Shown: piece by piece, positions 63,328 to 64,000 of the stretch
How positions within the stretch are numbered: position 1 is the first letter of the stretch
How the letters are laid out: every line of letters starts with the position of its first letter
DNA from: Gammaproteobacteria bacterium
GTDB lineage: Bacteria > Pseudomonadota > Gammaproteobacteria > Burkholderiales > Sulfuricellaceae
Assembly (NCBI GenBank): GCA_018823025.1
Contig: JAHJJI010000104.1
Coordinates: forward strand, 1 to 64,000
Direction of reading: 5' to 3'
Length of the DNA stretch: 64,000 bases
The notes under the pieces: generated by a model
What the model saw: the letters and a program-made list of their open reading frames with translations, nothing else
What the model was told of the DNA's origin: nothing
Database searches by the model: none
Translations under genes and position numbers: made by a program

Positions 63328-64000
63328 ATGTCATTTGCACGCATAGTTGCCCTGACGTCGCTGGCCATGATTGCATTTGCTGGCAATTCGCTGCTGTGCC
63401 GTGTTGCAATGAAAGACACCAGCATAGACGCGGCGAGTTTTACGACAATCCGACTGATTTCGGGAGCGGTAATGCTATGGTTGATCGTGCGATTGAGTCG
63501 CGGCACACAGATCGGCAGGGGCAACTGGCTATCGGCATTCGCGTTATTTGCTTATGCCGCAGCCTATTCTTTTTCGTATGGGAGCCTGTCTGCGGCAACG
63601 GGTGCGCTGCTGCTCTTTGGCGCTGTCCAGGCAACGATGATCAGCCACGGCATTTGGGCGGGGGAACGTCTGGTGAGACTACAGCTCGTCGGTCTTGTGC
63701 TCGCGCTGGTAGGACTGGTTGGTCTGTTGCTGCCCGGCCTTTCTGCGCCGCCCCTGTCAGCTTCCCTGTTGATGTTGGGCGCCGGAGTCGCATGGGGCGT
63801 CTATTCATTGCGCGGGAGAGGCGCTGGCGATCCCACCAGGGTAACGGCGGGAAACTTTCTGCGCGCTGTTCCTATCGCGGCAGCATTGAGCATATTGATG
63901 CATGATGGCGCTTCTCTGGATAGCGAGGGATTCTGGTACGCGGTTTCATCGGGCGCGCTGACTTCCGGAATAGGGTACGCCATTTGGTACACAGCATTAC
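63328..64000 (+). CDS. cassette 9: EamA/DMT family transporter (partial)
   Basis: The first 224 codons of a polytopic membrane protein; the frame is open to the window edge. It begins MSFARIVALTSLAMIAFAGNS and has about seven membrane helices, with the EamA repeat features (FTTIRLISGAVMLWL and, in the second half, GVAWGVYSLRGRG). EamA transporters export amino acids, metabolites or drugs. The ATG follows GAAGGAA. Substrate cannot be told. Confidence 0.85.
   Translation, partial: MSFARIVALTSLAMIAFAGNSLLCRVAMKDTSIDAASFTTIRLISGAVMLWLIVRLSRGTQIGRGNWLSAFALFAYAAAYSFSYGSLSAATGALLLFGAVQATMISHGIWAGERLVRLQLVGLVLALVGLVGLLLPGLSAPPLSASLLMLGAGVAWGVYSLRGRGAGDPTRVTAGNFLRAVPIAAALSILMHDGASLDSEGFWYAVSSGALTSGIGYAIWYTAL

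Larger units (their letters stand above)
56996..64000. mobile_element. chromosomal integron with at least nine cassettes
   Basis: The integron consists of intI (minus strand), an attachment region, and cassettes that all read on the plus strand, each followed by an attC site ending in a GTTRRRY-like core. Eight attC sites were found. The array continues beyond the right edge. attC sites differ in length (59-123 bases), which fits cassettes from many sources rather than a uniform superintegron. Confidence 0.93.

Noticed and set aside
57971-64000. A CRISPR array in the repeat-rich right end
   Set aside because: The repeats are spaced 300-900 bases apart by genes, are imperfect, and match attC sites.

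Overview
The window is a stretch of a Gram-negative chromosome, most likely a betaproteobacterium of the Nitrosomonadales (Gallionella/Sulfuricella-like). The case rests on the 16S 5' end, an aerobic quinone gene (coq7), the gene orders rpe-gph-trpE-trpG-trpD-trpC and lptD-surA-pdxA-rsmA, and an outer-membrane machinery (LptD, porin, Lnt, three TonB receptors). The genus is not certain.

Layout. 1-900: 5' part of a 16S rRNA gene on the minus strand with its leader and three tandem promoters. 0.9-12.7 kb: housekeeping genes (tyrS, an M23 peptidase, anmK, erpA, a bactofilin, argC, rplM-rpsI, an OsmC protein, coq7, glcF), a PIN-domain toxin-antitoxin pair and a porin. 12.9-19.1 kb: the rpe-gph-trp operon, peppered with copies of one palindromic repeat, one of which carries a GxxExxY nuclease-like gene. 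19.2-21 kb: apaG and mltA. 21-36 kb: a metal-uptake island with three TonB-dependent receptors (one with the copper ligands of OprC), two TonB proteins, ExbB/ExbD, an iron-sulfur membrane protein, a TlpA-like thioredoxin, a beta-propeller protein and a divergent AAA+ regulator; two FNR-type boxes suggest control by oxygen or nitrogen oxides. 36-42 kb: a ferritin-like protein, a methyltransferase, dsbC, a ubiH-type hydroxylase, pepP, and murU/amgK for peptidoglycan recycling. 42.6-48.3 kb: lptD-surA-pdxA-rsmA. 48-57 kb: gloA, a YgjP-like peptidase, plsC, gmhB, glyS/glyQ, a GIY-YIG protein and lnt.

57-64 kb: a chromosomal integron. An integron integrase gene (minus strand) is followed by an attachment region and at least nine gene cassettes in one direction, separated by eight recognisable attC sites of 59-123 bases. 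The cassettes carry four unknown exported or membrane proteins, an alpha/beta hydrolase, a TspO-like protein, a frameshifted acetyltransferase, a YefM/YoeB-like toxin-antitoxin pair and an EamA transporter that runs off the window.

The most unusual observations are (1) eight copies of one inverted repeat placed between genes, most of them inside operons, one copy having perfect 26-base arms around a GxxExxY gene; (2) a 110-base tandem duplication between glyQ and glyS that creates two 37-residue frames joined by ATGA overlaps to each other and to both synthetase genes; (3) a class-II-spaced FNR box on the third TonB receptor; and (4) the integron with its varied attC sites.
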